DNA of 64,000 nt from the NCBI GenBank assembly GCA_035316025.1, contig DATFXL010000126.1:16703-80702 (forward strand), given 5' to 3'. The position numbers and the translations under genes were made by a program. The notes beneath the pieces are model-generated. The model was not told where the DNA came from, did no database searches, and saw only the letters and a list, made by a program, of their open reading frames with translations. Source of the stretch: JALZAA01 sp035316025 (GTDB lineage: Bacteria > Actinomycetota > Acidimicrobiia > IMCC26256 > JACDBD01). The stretch's first letter is position 1. The number at the start of each line of letters is the position of its first letter. Of this stretch, positions 1 through 8,576 are shown piece after piece.

Positions 1-570
1 CAGGAAGCTCACGGTGTTGAAGCCGAATGCCCACTCGTAGCCGCCGAGGCCGATGACGACGCCGGCGAGCGCGGGGCCGATGACCCGGCCGAGGTTCCAC
101 TGCGCCGATGACAACGCGACCGCACCGGGCAGGTCGTCGCGCGGGACGAGGTCCGGCAGCAGCGCCATGTACGACGGGAAGCCGAGCGCCATCGCGCATC
201 CCGCACCGAGCACGATCAGCGCGACGACCCCGGGGTGAGCGCTGTCGGTGGCGGCGAGGAGGGTCAGCGTGCCGGCGAGGGCCGTCTGTACGGTGGTGGT
301 CGTCAACAGCACCCGGCGGCGTGGAAGCCGGTCTGCCAGCGCTCCGCCCACCGGCCCGAGAAAGGCGTTCGGGATGAACGCGGCCGCGGCGACGAGCCCC
401 GTCCATCCTGCTTGGTGTGTGGTCGTCGTGACGAGGATGCCGACCGCGACCGTCTCCATCCAAGTGCCGACGTTCGACGTGAACGCGCCCGCCCACAGCA
501 GCGCGAACGACCGGTGCCGCAGCGGGGCGAGCGACCGCGGGAGCGCCACCAGGTCACGGTAACGGAGCAC
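1..570 (-). CDS. MFS exporter, N-terminal part (runs off left edge)
   Basis: Reading leftward from a GTG at 570, the frame stays open to the window edge (190 residues). It gives the start of a major facilitator transporter of the EntS/MFS_3 kind: a short cytoplasmic N-terminus, a first helix with a GAFTSNVGTWMETVAVG-type signature typical of that subfamily, the loop 2-3 motif ADRLPRRRVLL, then further hydrophobic helices. The family exports small molecules such as siderophores or drugs using the proton gradient; the substrate cannot be told. The start is divergent from the DUF2007 gene at 586. No convincing Shine-Dalgarno precedes the GTG, so the exact start is uncertain. Confidence 0.8.
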   Translation of the reverse strand, partial: MLRYRDLVALPRSLAPLRHRSFALLWAGAFTSNVGTWMETVAVGILVTTTTHQAGWTGLVAAAAFIPNAFLGPVGGALADRLPRRRVLLTTTTVQTALAGTLTLLAATDSAHPGVVALIVLGAGCAMALGFPSYMALLPDLVPRDDLPGAVALSSAQWNLGRVIGPALAGVVIGLGGYEWAFGFNTVSFL

Positions 571-572
571 GG

Positions 573-578
573 TACGGT
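573..578 (+). promoter_or_regulatory. -10 box for a leaderless transcript
   Basis: TACGGT lies 7 nt before the ATG at 586 and there is no ribosome-binding site between them, so transcription would begin at or next to the start codon. Confidence 0.5.
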
Positions 579-585
579 GCACGTC

Positions 586-843
586 ATGCCGCGCGAGCCA
601 CGCCCCGGCGGCCGGATCGTGGAGGTTGCCAACTTCCCGACCCGCTTCCAGGCCGACGCCGCCCTGGCGGTGCTCCAGACGAACGGCATCGAGGCCATGG
701 CGAAGTACGGCGACGCCGAAGGCTGGGCGCCCTTCTTCGCCATGATCGACGGGTTCCGCGTGATGGTGTTCGACGAGGACCTCGACGCCGCCCGGGCCCT
801 GCTCGACTCGAGCGACCTGTTCCCCCCACCGCGGGCGTCCTGA
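586..843 (+). CDS. DUF2007-type putative signal-transducing protein
   Basis: This 85-residue protein has the compact alpha/beta fold pattern of DUF2007 (PII-like) proteins: an opening strand VEVANFPTRFQADAA, a helix reading out a pair of 'source' inputs, a central segment GFRVMVFDEDLDAARALL and a short acidic/proline end. Such proteins are thought to bind small ligands or partner proteins, but no reaction is known. The ATG at 586 is preferred because a -10 box lies 7 nt upstream; a GTG at 577 would add three residues but falls inside that box. It is divergent from the MFS gene on its left. Confidence 0.65.
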   Translation: MPREPRPGGRIVEVANFPTRFQADAALAVLQTNGIEAMAKYGDAEGWAPFFAMIDGFRVMVFDEDLDAARALLDSSDLFPPPRAS

Positions 844-907
844 CGCGCTTGTTGCTTTGGGTCGCAACCCGGCGCTATGCGCCTGGTTTCCGACCCGACC
901 GCGGCGA

Positions 908-1582
908 TTACTCGACGAGCGACGTAGCGCGTGGGGTGAAGATCGGGAACACGAGCAGCTCGGGTGTCGGCTCGCCGTCCCAGTCGAACGAGCGAATCTG
1001 CTCCGCGCTCCGCCGCCCCGTCATCGTCCGGAACAGCTCGTACCGCTCGACACGCACGCCCACCTCCCGGGCACCGCTCCCCACCATGGCGCTCCCGGTG
1101 TCGGTTTCGAGGCGCAGCGTCGTGTCCGCCTGGTCGGCGATCGATGCGAGCACCGCAATACCCCAATCCATCCCGATCGCGATTGCGTCGCAGTCGCGCG
1201 CACCGGGACGCTCGAGCCCGCCGCGGATGTCCTGTTCGTGGGTGGCAGCGTCCATGGTCAGCTGACCCAACGCCGCCTCGGGCAGTGTCGCCATCACCGC
1301 CTCGACCTTGGCCGCCTCCGTGCCCCACTCCTCCAGCAGACGTTCGATGCTCCATTCGCGCCGAGTGTCGACCTGGCGCGCCGTCCACGCGTCCGTCGCG
1401 ACGCCGTCGAGGTTCCCGGCGTTGATGTCGGCCGTTACCCCGCTGAGATGCGCGACGATGTCCCGCACGCGCCACTCGGGCGCCGCCGGCGCGTTGCGCT
1501 CGAGCCGCTCGTCGCCGGCGTCACGGACCAGGTCCGACACCCGACCGCGGAGGGCGCCGTACGTCTGCGCATAGTCGGCCAT
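908..1582 (-). CDS. Maleylpyruvate isomerase family mycothiol-dependent enzyme (DinB fold)
   Basis: A 224-residue protein of the TIGR03083 type. The N-terminus has the DinB/MPI helix with WRVRDIVAHLSG (His45 is a likely metal ligand), and the middle carries the second metal-binding segment ATHEQDIRGGL (His115, Asp118, Arg120). Characterised relatives are metal-dependent mycothiol S-transferases or isomerases acting in detoxification and aromatic breakdown; the substrate here is unknown. A GAGGAGGCGGA Shine-Dalgarno lies just upstream of the ATG. The gene is divergent from the flavin reductase, and the two start regions are only 25 bp apart, so their promoters overlap. Confidence 0.8.
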   Translation of the reverse strand: MADYAQTYGALRGRVSDLVRDAGDERLERNAPAAPEWRVRDIVAHLSGVTADINAGNLDGVATDAWTARQVDTRREWSIERLLEEWGTEAAKVEAVMATLPEAALGQLTMDAATHEQDIRGGLERPGARDCDAIAIGMDWGIAVLASIADQADTTLRLETDTGSAMVGSGAREVGVRVERYELFRTMTGRRSAEQIRSFDWDGEPTPELLVFPIFTPRATSLVE

Positions 1583-1595
1583 TCCGCCTCCTCGA

Positions 1596-1601
1596 TAGCC
1601 T
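1596..1601 (+). promoter_or_regulatory. -10 box for a leaderless transcript
   Basis: TAGCCT ends 6 nt before the ATG at 1608 with no Shine-Dalgarno between. It sits beside the ribosome-binding site of the divergent gene. Confidence 0.5.
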
Positions 1602-1607
1602 CAGCCG

Positions 1608-2150
1608 ATGCCACTCAGCAGCGGACCCCTCGGTCCGTTCCCCGCCGGCGCCGATCCCGAAGAGTACGACCGCCTGCGGCGCCGTGTGCTCTGGAGCATG
1701 CCGTCCGGCCTCTACATCGTGGGCAGCCGGGCCGGCGACCGCCGCAACGGCATGACGTGCAACTGGGTGACGCAACTGGGCTTTGACCCCAAGTTCCTCG
1801 GTGTCAGCGTCGAGAACGACGCCGTCACGCACGAGCTCATCTCAGAAGGGCGCGCGTTCGTCATGAACATCATCGACCGCGAGGACCGGGCCATTATCCG
1901 GAAGTTCACCAAGCCGGTCGACGTCGACGTCGAGGCTCGCACGCTCAACGGGTTCCCGTTTCACGACGGTGTGTCCGGCGCGCCCGTGCTCGATCAGGCA
2001 GTGGCGTACGTCGACTGCACCCTGCACGAGAGCGCGGACGTCGGCTCGCACACGCTGTTCATCGGTGAGATCGTCGACGCCGGGTTCCAGAAGGACGAGG
2101 ACACGCCGGTGCTCCGTATGGAGGACACCCGGATGAGCTACGGCGGCTGA
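1608..2150 (+). CDS. Flavin reductase-like domain protein
   Basis: A 180-residue protein of the flavin reductase-like split-barrel family (FMN-binding). The diagnostic FMN-contact segment is visible near residues 30-60, GLYIVGSR followed by NGMTCNWVTQLGFDPKFLGVSV, as is the later VDCTLHESADVGSHTLFIGEI strand pair, which matches the end of these domains. Family members reduce FMN with NAD(P)H to supply two-component monooxygenases, or act as stand-alone reductases. No monooxygenase partner lies adjacent. The start codon is probably at the transcription start, because a TAGCCT box lies 6 nt upstream. Confidence 0.85.
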   Translation: MPLSSGPLGPFPAGADPEEYDRLRRRVLWSMPSGLYIVGSRAGDRRNGMTCNWVTQLGFDPKFLGVSVENDAVTHELISEGRAFVMNIIDREDRAIIRKFTKPVDVDVEARTLNGFPFHDGVSGAPVLDQAVAYVDCTLHESADVGSHTLFIGEIVDAGFQKDEDTPVLRMEDTRMSYGG

Positions 2151-2177
2151 CCGCCGGCCAGCCGCCGTAGCACTCGA

Positions 2178-2741
2178 TCACTTGCCTCGAGCTTCGTTCA
2201 GCGCATTGAGCAGATCCTGGTAGGCCTGGTCAGAAGTCGAGCAACTGCCGCGGTTGCCATCGATCTGTTGATTCAGAGCATCGATACGGTCGTTGATGGT
2301 GCCTCCGTTCTGCACGACGTTGATCGCTTCGATCATCCCCTCGCGGAGACTGCCGCTGGAATCGGTGCACGATTTCAGGGTGTCTGCGGCCGAGGCCGCC
2401 TGCGTGAGCAGCCCTCTGAGCGTCCGTCCTGACCGCTGCGATGACCCGAGATCTGTCTGGGTGCTTTCCAGCTCCTTCTTCGTCGACGCCAGCTCCCGCT
2501 GGGCCTTTTCCTTGTCGTCGGCCTCGCTGTTCTTCCCCGTGAAGCTGATGATGGCGAAGACCAGCGCGCCCACGAAGAGCACTGCCGCGACGACGAACAG
2601 GACCAGCCAGATCCCACGTCCACTCTTCTTCTTGGGGGGCGCAGCGGCGGGCTGCGGAGCGGTCCACGGCGGACCGGACGGCGGACCCGGCGGTGGTGCA
2701 GGCGGGGGCCCGGGGGGCGGGCCCGGCGGCGTCGTACTCAT
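2178..2741 (-). CDS. Proline-rich single-pass membrane protein with coiled coil
   Basis: This 187-residue protein has no recognised family. Residues 1-36 are almost entirely Pro/Gly/Ala and end in a KKK cluster, residues 43-66 form one strongly hydrophobic helix, and residues 70-105 are charged with a heptad-like pattern (KEKAQRELASTKKELEST) suggesting a coiled coil. Two cysteines in the distal part (near residues 124 and 167) could form a disulfide. The Lys/Arg cluster before the helix predicts a cytoplasmic Pro-rich tail and an external C-terminal domain. An AAGGAG ribosome-binding site supports the ATG. The function is unknown. Confidence 0.6.
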   Translation of the reverse strand: MSTTPPGPPPGPPPAPPPGPPSGPPWTAPQPAAAPPKKKSGRGIWLVLFVVAAVLFVGALVFAIISFTGKNSEADDKEKAQRELASTKKELESTQTDLGSSQRSGRTLRGLLTQAASAADTLKSCTDSSGSLREGMIEAINVVQNGGTINDRIDALNQQIDGNRGSCSTSDQAYQDLLNALNEARGK

Positions 2742-2864
2742 GGACGTGCTCCTTCATTCGTGCATTCCTGCCGTGTGGTGCGCGGGGAGTTTCTCACGGC
2801 GCGATGGCGTCCGAACGCGATGTCGACCGCCGGGTACGCTGCGGCGCAGCAGGGAGGACGAGGA

Positions 2865-3902
2865 GTGACGGACCTCAGCGATCCGATCGCACAGCCCGAC
2901 GCCGGCACGCGTTCCCGACTCCTGCGGAACTGGCGCCACGTGCTGCGGACGAGCAATCCGCCCGCCGGGCGCGTCGACCCCGTGTCGCGCTGGCTCGTGC
3001 TGACCCGCGCGTCGGTGCTGCCGATGACGATCACCGCCGCGGCGATCGCCGGACTGCTCGCTGCCTTCCACGACGAGAACGTGCGTTGGGGCTTGTTTGC
3101 CCTCGCGGCCGGTGGGTTGGTGCTCGCGCACGTCGCGAACAACCTGATGAACGACCTCTTCGACCTCGAGGTCGGGACCGACTCCGACAGCTACCCGCGC
3201 GCGCTCTACGCCCCGCACCCGGTGCTGTCGGGGACGATCAGCCGTCGCGGGCTGTTGACGGCCGCGTTGGTCGTCAACATCGCCGACCTCGCGATCCTCG
3301 TCGTGCTGTTCTTGTTCCGAGGTTGGCCGATGGTGGCCTTCGCCCTGGGCGGGTTCCTGCTCTCGGTGGCGTACACCGCACCGCCCCTCCGGCTGAAGAA
3401 GCACGGTCTCGGCGAGCCGACGGTGCTCGTCGTTTGGGGACCGTTGATGGTCGGGGGTACGTACTACGCCGCCTCTGGGCACTTGCCGATCGCGATCGTC
3501 GTGGCGTCGCTGCCGTACGCGCTGCTGTGCACCGCGGTGCTGATGGGCAAGCACATCGACAAGATCCCATGGGATGCGCCCGATGGAACGCACACGCTGC
3601 CGGTGCTGCTCGGCGAGGCCAAGGCACGCGCGCTCACGAAGGCGATGATGGTCTCCTTCTATGTCCTCGTCGTCCTGCTCATCGGCACGGGCACGTTCCC
3701 GATCCCAGCACTGATCGCCCTCCTCGCCCTCCAGAAGCTGGCCGCGGTGTGGGGGCCGTTCTCGCAGCCGAAGCCGGCCGAGCCGCCGGAGGGCTTCCCG
3801 ATCTGGCCGCTGTGGTTCGCGGCGCTGGCGTTCGTCCATACGCGACGGGCCGGTGGACTCCTCGTGCTCGGCCTGATCCTGGGTGTCATCCTCGGCTGGT
3901 GA
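2865..3902 (+). CDS. UbiA-family prenyltransferase (MenA-like)
   Basis: A polytopic enzyme of about 345 residues. The first Asp-rich motif N96-D97-x2-D100-x5-D106 sits in ANNLMNDLFDLEVGTD, and the second conserved loop reads HIDKIPWDAPDGTHTLPVLLG; together they bind Mg-prenyl diphosphate in UbiA enzymes. Eight or so hydrophobic helices follow the usual pattern. The family prenylates aromatic acceptors, for example 1,4-dihydroxy-2-naphthoate in menaquinone synthesis, but no other men gene is near, so the acceptor is open. GTG at 2865 is chosen because AGGGAGGACGAGGA lies directly upstream. The next gene, an acyl-CoA synthetase, follows after 35 bp. Confidence 0.8.
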   Translation: MTDLSDPIAQPDAGTRSRLLRNWRHVLRTSNPPAGRVDPVSRWLVLTRASVLPMTITAAAIAGLLAAFHDENVRWGLFALAAGGLVLAHVANNLMNDLFDLEVGTDSDSYPRALYAPHPVLSGTISRRGLLTAALVVNIADLAILVVLFLFRGWPMVAFALGGFLLSVAYTAPPLRLKKHGLGEPTVLVVWGPLMVGGTYYAASGHLPIAIVVASLPYALLCTAVLMGKHIDKIPWDAPDGTHTLPVLLGEAKARALTKAMMVSFYVLVVLLIGTGTFPIPALIALLALQKLAAVWGPFSQPKPAEPPEGFPIWPLWFAALAFVHTRRAGGLLVLGLILGVILGW

Positions 3903-3937
3903 GCGCGGCGAACGTGAACTGAACTTCGGGGGGAACG

Positions 3938-5578
3938 ATGCTCGAAAGCACGATGCAGGACTTCCCGCTCACCATCGGGATGATCTTCAGGCACGGCGCA
4001 ACGGTTCACAGCGACAGCGAGGTCGTGACGTTCGAGGGCGATGGCTCCCGCCGTGCGACGTTCGCCGACGTCGCCCAGCGCGCGAAGCGCCTCGCCGCCG
4101 CGCTCCAGCGCCTCGGGATCCGGAACGGGGATCGCGTCGGCACGTTCCAGTGGAACACACAGGAGCACCTCGAGGCTTACCTCGCCGTGCCGACGATGGG
4201 CGCGGTTCTGCACACGTTGAACATCCGGCTCTTCCCGGATCAGCTCACCTATGTCGTGAATCATGCCGAGGACCGCGTGGTCCTCGTGGACGACTCGCTC
4301 GTCCCGTTGCTGGCCAAGGTCGCGCCCGATCTGAAGACGGTGGAGCGCTACGTCGTCGTCGGGTCCGGTGATGCCACCCCGCTCTCGGAAGCAGCTGCCG
4401 GCGCCGAGGTGCTCCGGTACGACGAGTTGCTCGCGTCCGAGATCGGTGTCTTCGACTGGCCCGACGTCGACGAACGCGCCGCCGCCGCCATGTGTTACAC
4501 GAGCGGCACGACCGGGAGCCCGAAAGGCGTCGTCTATTCGCACCGGTCCACGGTGCTGCATTCGATGGGCGTCAATGCCGCCACCGCCGTCGGTCTGACC
4601 GAGAACGACCGGGTGCTGCCGGTCGTCCCGATGTTCCACGCCAACGCGTGGGGCCTGCCGTATGCGGCGTGGCTCGCGGGCGCGAGCTTCGTGATGCCGG
4701 GTCGGTTCCTCCAGGCCGAGCTGCTGGCGAACCTCATCGAAGCCGAGCGACCCACGGTCGCGGGCGCGGTACCGACGATCTGGTCCGACCTGCACCGCTA
4801 CGCGGCCGAGCACCCGGTCGACCTGAGCTCATTCCGGGTCGTTCTCTGCGGGGGGTCGGCCGTGCCGCGTTCGTTGATGGAGCGCTTCGAACAGGACCAC
4901 GGCGTGCACATCGTCCAGGGCTGGGGCATGACCGAGACGAGCCCGCTCGCGGCGCTGGCGCGCTCGCCTCGTGGCGTCGAGTCCGGAAGCAAGGAGGAGA
5001 TGGACTGGCGCGAGAAGGCGGGTCGCGTGCTCGGTGGCGTCGAGTTGCGCATCGTCGACGACGCCGGGACGTCGCTGCAGTGGGACGGCGCGGCCGTGGG
5101 GGAGATCGAGGTGCGGGGTCCGTGGGTCACCGGCAGCTACTACCGCGATCCGGCAACCGACAAGTTCGACCATGGTTGGTTGCGCACCGGCGACGTCGGT
5201 TGCGTCGACGAGAACGGGTTCATCGAGATCACCGATCGGGCCAAGGACGTCATCAAGTCGGGCGGGGAATGGATCTCGACCGTCGAGCTCGAGAACCAAC
5301 TGATGGGGCATCCCGATGTGGTCGAGGCGGCGGTGATTGGCGTACCCGACCCGAAGTGGCAGGAGCGGCCGCTGGCGTGCGTCGTGTGCGCCGAGGGCAC
5401 CGCTGTCACCGCCGGCGACCTCCACGCGTTCCTCGCCGACAAGGTCGCCAAGTGGCAGTTGCCCGAGCGGTGGGCGTTCATCGACGAGGTGCCGAAGACC
5501 AGCGTCGGCAAGTTCGACAAGAAGGTGCTGCGGGCCCGCCACGCCGATCGCGAGCTTGCCGTCGAAGAGCTCGGCTAG
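3938..5578 (+). CDS. AMP-forming fatty acyl-CoA synthetase
   Basis: A 546-residue ANL-superfamily enzyme that would activate a fatty or aryl acid to its CoA thioester through an acyl-adenylate. The P-loop YTSGTTGSPKG starts at residue 187, the A5 motif GWGMTETSP and the A7 region WLRTGDVG follow, and the C-terminal catalytic lysine lies in KTSVGKFDKK. The overall pattern is closest to AlkK-like medium/long-chain ligases. The ATG is preceded by a GGGGGG stretch acting as ribosome-binding site. It lies downstream of the UbiA gene in the same direction and may be co-transcribed. It is one of three such ligases in the window. Confidence 0.9.
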   Translation: MLESTMQDFPLTIGMIFRHGATVHSDSEVVTFEGDGSRRATFADVAQRAKRLAAALQRLGIRNGDRVGTFQWNTQEHLEAYLAVPTMGAVLHTLNIRLFPDQLTYVVNHAEDRVVLVDDSLVPLLAKVAPDLKTVERYVVVGSGDATPLSEAAAGAEVLRYDELLASEIGVFDWPDVDERAAAAMCYTSGTTGSPKGVVYSHRSTVLHSMGVNAATAVGLTENDRVLPVVPMFHANAWGLPYAAWLAGASFVMPGRFLQAELLANLIEAERPTVAGAVPTIWSDLHRYAAEHPVDLSSFRVVLCGGSAVPRSLMERFEQDHGVHIVQGWGMTETSPLAALARSPRGVESGSKEEMDWREKAGRVLGGVELRIVDDAGTSLQWDGAAVGEIEVRGPWVTGSYYRDPATDKFDHGWLRTGDVGCVDENGFIEITDRAKDVIKSGGEWISTVELENQLMGHPDVVEAAVIGVPDPKWQERPLACVVCAEGTAVTAGDLHAFLADKVAKWQLPERWAFIDEVPKTSVGKFDKKVLRARHADRELAVEELG

Positions 5579-5627
5579 ATCAACGATGCGTTCCTCACCT
5601 TCGGTCTTGCACGACGGCGTGAACTGA

Positions 5628-6140
5628 ATGACCGCGCTGCAGGGCGCAATGGTGCGGCTGCGTCCGGTCGTCGATACCGACGTGGCGGAGCTGGTGCGGA
5701 TCCGCGCCACACCCGAGGTGCACGAGCACTGGCGCGGCGGTGACGACATGGTCGCCGCGGTGAGGAAGGATCTCGCCGAGCCCGACAGCACGCCCTACGT
5801 GATCGAGCTCGACGAGCGCGTCGTCGGATGGATCCAGTGGCAGGCGGAGGAGGAGCCCGACTACCGGCACGCCAACATGGACATCTACCTCGACCCCGCC
5901 GTTCGCGGCCGCGGTGTGGGCGTCGACGCCCTCCGCACGTTGGCGCGCCACCTGGTCGTCGACCACGGGCACCACCGGCTCGAGATCGATCCTGCCGTCG
6001 ACAACGCCGCTGCCATCCGCTGCTACAGCAAGGTCGGGTTCCGGCCCGTCGGTGTCCTGCGCCGGGCCGAGCGCGGCAACGACGGCACCTGGCACGACAG
6101 CCTGCTCATGGACCTGCTCGCCGAGGAACTCACCGAGTAG
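5628..6140 (+). CDS. GNAT N-acetyltransferase
   Basis: A 170-residue GCN5-related acetyltransferase. The acetyl-CoA-binding motif A is clear as DPAVRGRGVGVDALRTL (R/Q-x-x-G-x-G/A), and the motif B region reads IDPAVDNAAAIRCYSKVGF, with the Asn/Tyr pattern of aminoglycoside 6'-acetyltransferase-like and ribosomal-protein acetyltransferases. The substrate cannot be inferred from sequence alone; calling it a resistance gene would be unsafe. The methyltransferase gene begins 14 bp later, suggesting co-transcription. Confidence 0.85.
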   Translation: MTALQGAMVRLRPVVDTDVAELVRIRATPEVHEHWRGGDDMVAAVRKDLAEPDSTPYVIELDERVVGWIQWQAEEEPDYRHANMDIYLDPAVRGRGVGVDALRTLARHLVVDHGHHRLEIDPAVDNAAAIRCYSKVGFRPVGVLRRAERGNDGTWHDSLLMDLLAEELTE

Positions 6141-6153
6141 GCGGACAGCGCAC

Positions 6154-6894
6154 GTGGATCCGGACGACGTCACCTACTACCGGGACGACCTGGCCCTCGT
6201 TCACCACCTCGGCTTCGGCTTCCACGCCGATCTGTGCGCACCCGGGCTCATCGACCTGCTGCGGCCGGTGCGGGAGCACGACGGCCTGGTCGTCGAGATC
6301 GGTTGCGGGAGCGGCCTGCTCACCCGGCACCTCGTGGACGCCGGTCACCGCGTCGTCGCGACCGACGCGTCGCCCGCCATGCTCGACCTCGCGCGCGACG
6401 TGGCCCCCGACGCCGAGGATGTCCGCCGGCTCGTGCTCCCCGACGACCCGCTTCCCGCCGCCGACGCCGTTGTCGGCGTGGGCCACGCGCTGAGCTACCT
6501 GCCCGACGAGGCCGCGATCGAACGTGCCCTGGTCGCCGTCGCGCAGGCCTTGCGGCCCGACGGGGTGCTGGCCGTCGACATCTGCGACCTCGAATGGGGA
6601 GCGGCGCGCCGGGACTGGTCGACGTCCGGGCGTGTCGGCGACGACTGGGCGATCATCACGGAGTACTCGATCCCCACTCCCCGTCGCTTCGTCCGCGACA
6701 TGACCGTCTTCGTACGCAACGACGACCGGTCGTGGCGCCGCGACCGCGAGCACCACGACAACGTCCTGATCGACACCGGCGGCGTCCCGGCCCTCCTCGC
6801 TCCGTACGGCCTCGAGGTCCGTGTCCAGCCGTCCTTCGGCGGGGAGGAGCTCCCCGTGGGGCTCGTCGCGCTCGTGGGTCGACGCGGTTCGTAA
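6154..6894 (+). CDS. Class I SAM-dependent methyltransferase
   Basis: A 246-residue Rossmann-fold methyltransferase. Motif I VVEIGCGSGLLTRHL lies near residue 45, the acidic motif II residue occurs in VVATDASPAML, and the post-motif region VGVGHALSYLPDEAAIERAL fits the small-molecule methyltransferase group. A second, all-beta-looking half (residues 150-240) resembles ubiquinone/menaquinone-type methyltransferase lids. The substrate is unknown. The GTG start leaves a 13-bp gap after the upstream GNAT gene; no strong ribosome-binding site is present, so an internal start is possible. Confidence 0.8.
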   Translation: MDPDDVTYYRDDLALVHHLGFGFHADLCAPGLIDLLRPVREHDGLVVEIGCGSGLLTRHLVDAGHRVVATDASPAMLDLARDVAPDAEDVRRLVLPDDPLPAADAVVGVGHALSYLPDEAAIERALVAVAQALRPDGVLAVDICDLEWGAARRDWSTSGRVGDDWAIITEYSIPTPRRFVRDMTVFVRNDDRSWRRDREHHDNVLIDTGGVPALLAPYGLEVRVQPSFGGEELPVGLVALVGRRGS

Positions 6895-6981
6895 GGTCGG
6901 AATGTCGAGAACGGTCGACCTGCTTCGACCTACCCGATGAGAGACGCCCACGGCGGGCGTCGAACCGTGAGGAGTGCCGAC

Positions 6982-7344
6982 GTGAAGTACATCCTGCTCA
7001 TCTACCAGAACCCGGCGGCGTGGGAGAACCTCTCCGAAGAGGAGCGGAATCGCGTGTTCGGCGAGGTCGACTCGCTCATGGCGGAGCTCACGCGGTCCGG
7101 CGAATGGATCGGCGGGGAAGGTCTGGCGGACGCCTCGCAGACGAAGACCGTCCGCGTGCGGGACGGCGTTCCCGCCGTCACGGACGGACCGTTCATCGAG
7201 TCCAAGGAGCAGCTGGCCGGCTACTGCATCGTCGAGTGCGAGACGCCCGAGCGCGCCACCGAGATCGCAGCCCGATGGCCCGACGCGCGGTACTGGGCGA
7301 TGGAGGTGCGGGCGATCATGGAGCCGGCGGGCGAAGAGATGTGA
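6982..7344 (+). CDS. YCII/DGPF-domain protein paired with ECF42 sigma factor
   Basis: A 120-residue YCII-related protein. It opens with the typical strand MKYILLIYQNP and contains the family's name-giving sequence DGPFIESKEQLAGY. DGPF proteins are the constant genomic partner of group ECF42 sigma factors and are thought to influence them, though their chemistry is unproven. GTG at 6982 is supported by GAGGAG seven bases upstream. Its stop codon overlaps the start of the sigma factor gene (GTGA), so the two are translationally coupled. Confidence 0.85.
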   Translation: MKYILLIYQNPAAWENLSEEERNRVFGEVDSLMAELTRSGEWIGGEGLADASQTKTVRVRDGVPAVTDGPFIESKEQLAGYCIVECETPERATEIAARWPDARYWAMEVRAIMEPAGEEM

Positions 7345-8567
7345 ACGCGCCGCCCGGCATCGAGGACGTCCTCCGGGAGCTCGCTCCGCAGGTGCTCGGC
7401 CCGCTCGTCCGCCGCTTCGGGCACTTCGATGCGTGCGAGGACGCGGTGCAGGAGGCGCTGATCGCCGCAACCGTGCAGTGGCCCGCCGAGGGCGTGCCTC
7501 ACAACCCGCGGGGATGGTTGGTGACCGTTGCCTCCCGCCGTGTGACCGATCAGCTGCGCAGCGACGAGGCCCGCCGGCGACGCGAGAGCACCACCGCCAT
7601 GCTCGCCCTGCCCGGCGACGCGATCGCACCCGATCGCGACGACACCTTGACGCTCCTTTTCCTCTGCTGCCATCCCGCGCTCTCGCCACCGTCTCAGCTC
7701 GCGCTCACCCTGCGCGCCGTCGGTGGACTCACCACCGCACAGATCGCGAGCGCGTTCCTCGTGCCGGAGACGACGATGGCGCAGCGCATCAGCCGGGCGA
7801 AGCAGCGGATCAAGGGGAGCGGCGCCCGGTTCGAGCCGCCGGCGGAGGGGGAGCGGGCCGAGCGGCTGGGCGTGGTCCTGCACGTGCTGTACCTCGTCTT
7901 CAACGAGGGCTACACCGCGACGTCCGGGCCGCATCTGCAGCGCACCGACCTGACCGCCGAGGCGATCCGCTTGACCCGGGTCGTTCACCGGCTCCTCCCC
8001 GACGACGGCGAGGTCGCCGGGCTGCTGGCGTTGATGCTCCTGACCGATGCCCGCCGCCCGGCGCGCACGCGGCCTGACGGCTCGCTCGTCCCGCTGGAGG
8101 AACAGGACCGGAGCCGCTGGGACCAGGACGCCATCAAGGAGGGCGTGGTCCTGGTCACCGACGCGCTGGCCCGGGCACCGATCGGCCCGTACCAGCTCCA
8201 GGCCGCGATCGCCGCCGTCCACGACGAGGCCGCAGCCGCCGCTGACACCGACTGGCGGCAGATCCTCGGGCTGTACGACCTCCTCGAACGGCTGGCGCCG
8301 AACCCGATGGTCACGCTGAACCGCGCCGTCGCCGTTGCGATGGTGGAAGGCCCCGCCGCCGCGCTCGACCTTCTGGCGACGCTCGACGCCGACCAGCGGG
8401 TGGTGCAGCACTACCGCCTCGCCGCCGTGCGCGCCCACCTCTTGGAGATGACGGGGGACCGCGCCGGCGCGCGGGCCGGTTACCACGAGGCCGCTCGGCG
8501 GACGACGAGCATCCCCGAGCGGCGCTACCTCGAGTCACGGGCCGACCGGTTGCGCGGCGCTCGCTAG
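7341..8567 (+). CDS. ECF42-type RNA polymerase sigma factor with C-terminal TPR-like extension
   Basis: A 408-residue sigma factor. Residues 1-90 hold sigma region 2 (FDACEDAVQEALIAATVQW, then RGWLVTVASRRVTDQLR), and residues 110-175 hold region 4 with a helix-turn-helix, LTTAQIASAFLVPETTMAQRISRAKQRI. A ~200-residue helical extension follows, containing LYLVFNEGY and PYQLQAAIAAVHDEA, the hallmark of ECF42 (DUF6596) proteins. This group lacks a classical anti-sigma factor and is always linked to DGPF proteins, as here. The GTG overlaps the YCII stop codon. The stop codon overlaps the -10 box of the next gene. Confidence 0.9.
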   Translation: MNAPPGIEDVLRELAPQVLGPLVRRFGHFDACEDAVQEALIAATVQWPAEGVPHNPRGWLVTVASRRVTDQLRSDEARRRRESTTAMLALPGDAIAPDRDDTLTLLFLCCHPALSPPSQLALTLRAVGGLTTAQIASAFLVPETTMAQRISRAKQRIKGSGARFEPPAEGERAERLGVVLHVLYLVFNEGYTATSGPHLQRTDLTAEAIRLTRVVHRLLPDDGEVAGLLALMLLTDARRPARTRPDGSLVPLEEQDRSRWDQDAIKEGVVLVTDALARAPIGPYQLQAAIAAVHDEAAAAADTDWRQILGLYDLLERLAPNPMVTLNRAVAVAMVEGPAAALDLLATLDADQRVVQHYRLAAVRAHLLEMTGDRAGARAGYHEAARRTTSIPERRYLESRADRLRGAR

Positions 8568-8570
8568 ATT
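8565..8570 (+). promoter_or_regulatory. -10 box for a leaderless transcript
   Basis: TAGATT overlaps the stop codon of the sigma factor gene and ends 6 nt before the ATG at 8577. No ribosome-binding site is present. Confidence 0.5.
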
Positions 8571-8576
8571 GCCCAC

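Noticed and set aside
2754..3839. A 361-codon minus-strand frame opposite the UbiA gene
   Set aside because: It is the antisense frame of UbiA, Arg/Glu/Gln-rich without any recognisable fold.
5628..6140. Naming the GNAT gene an aminoglycoside resistance gene
   Set aside because: The similarity is only to the general acetyl-CoA-binding motifs; substrate residues cannot be judged.
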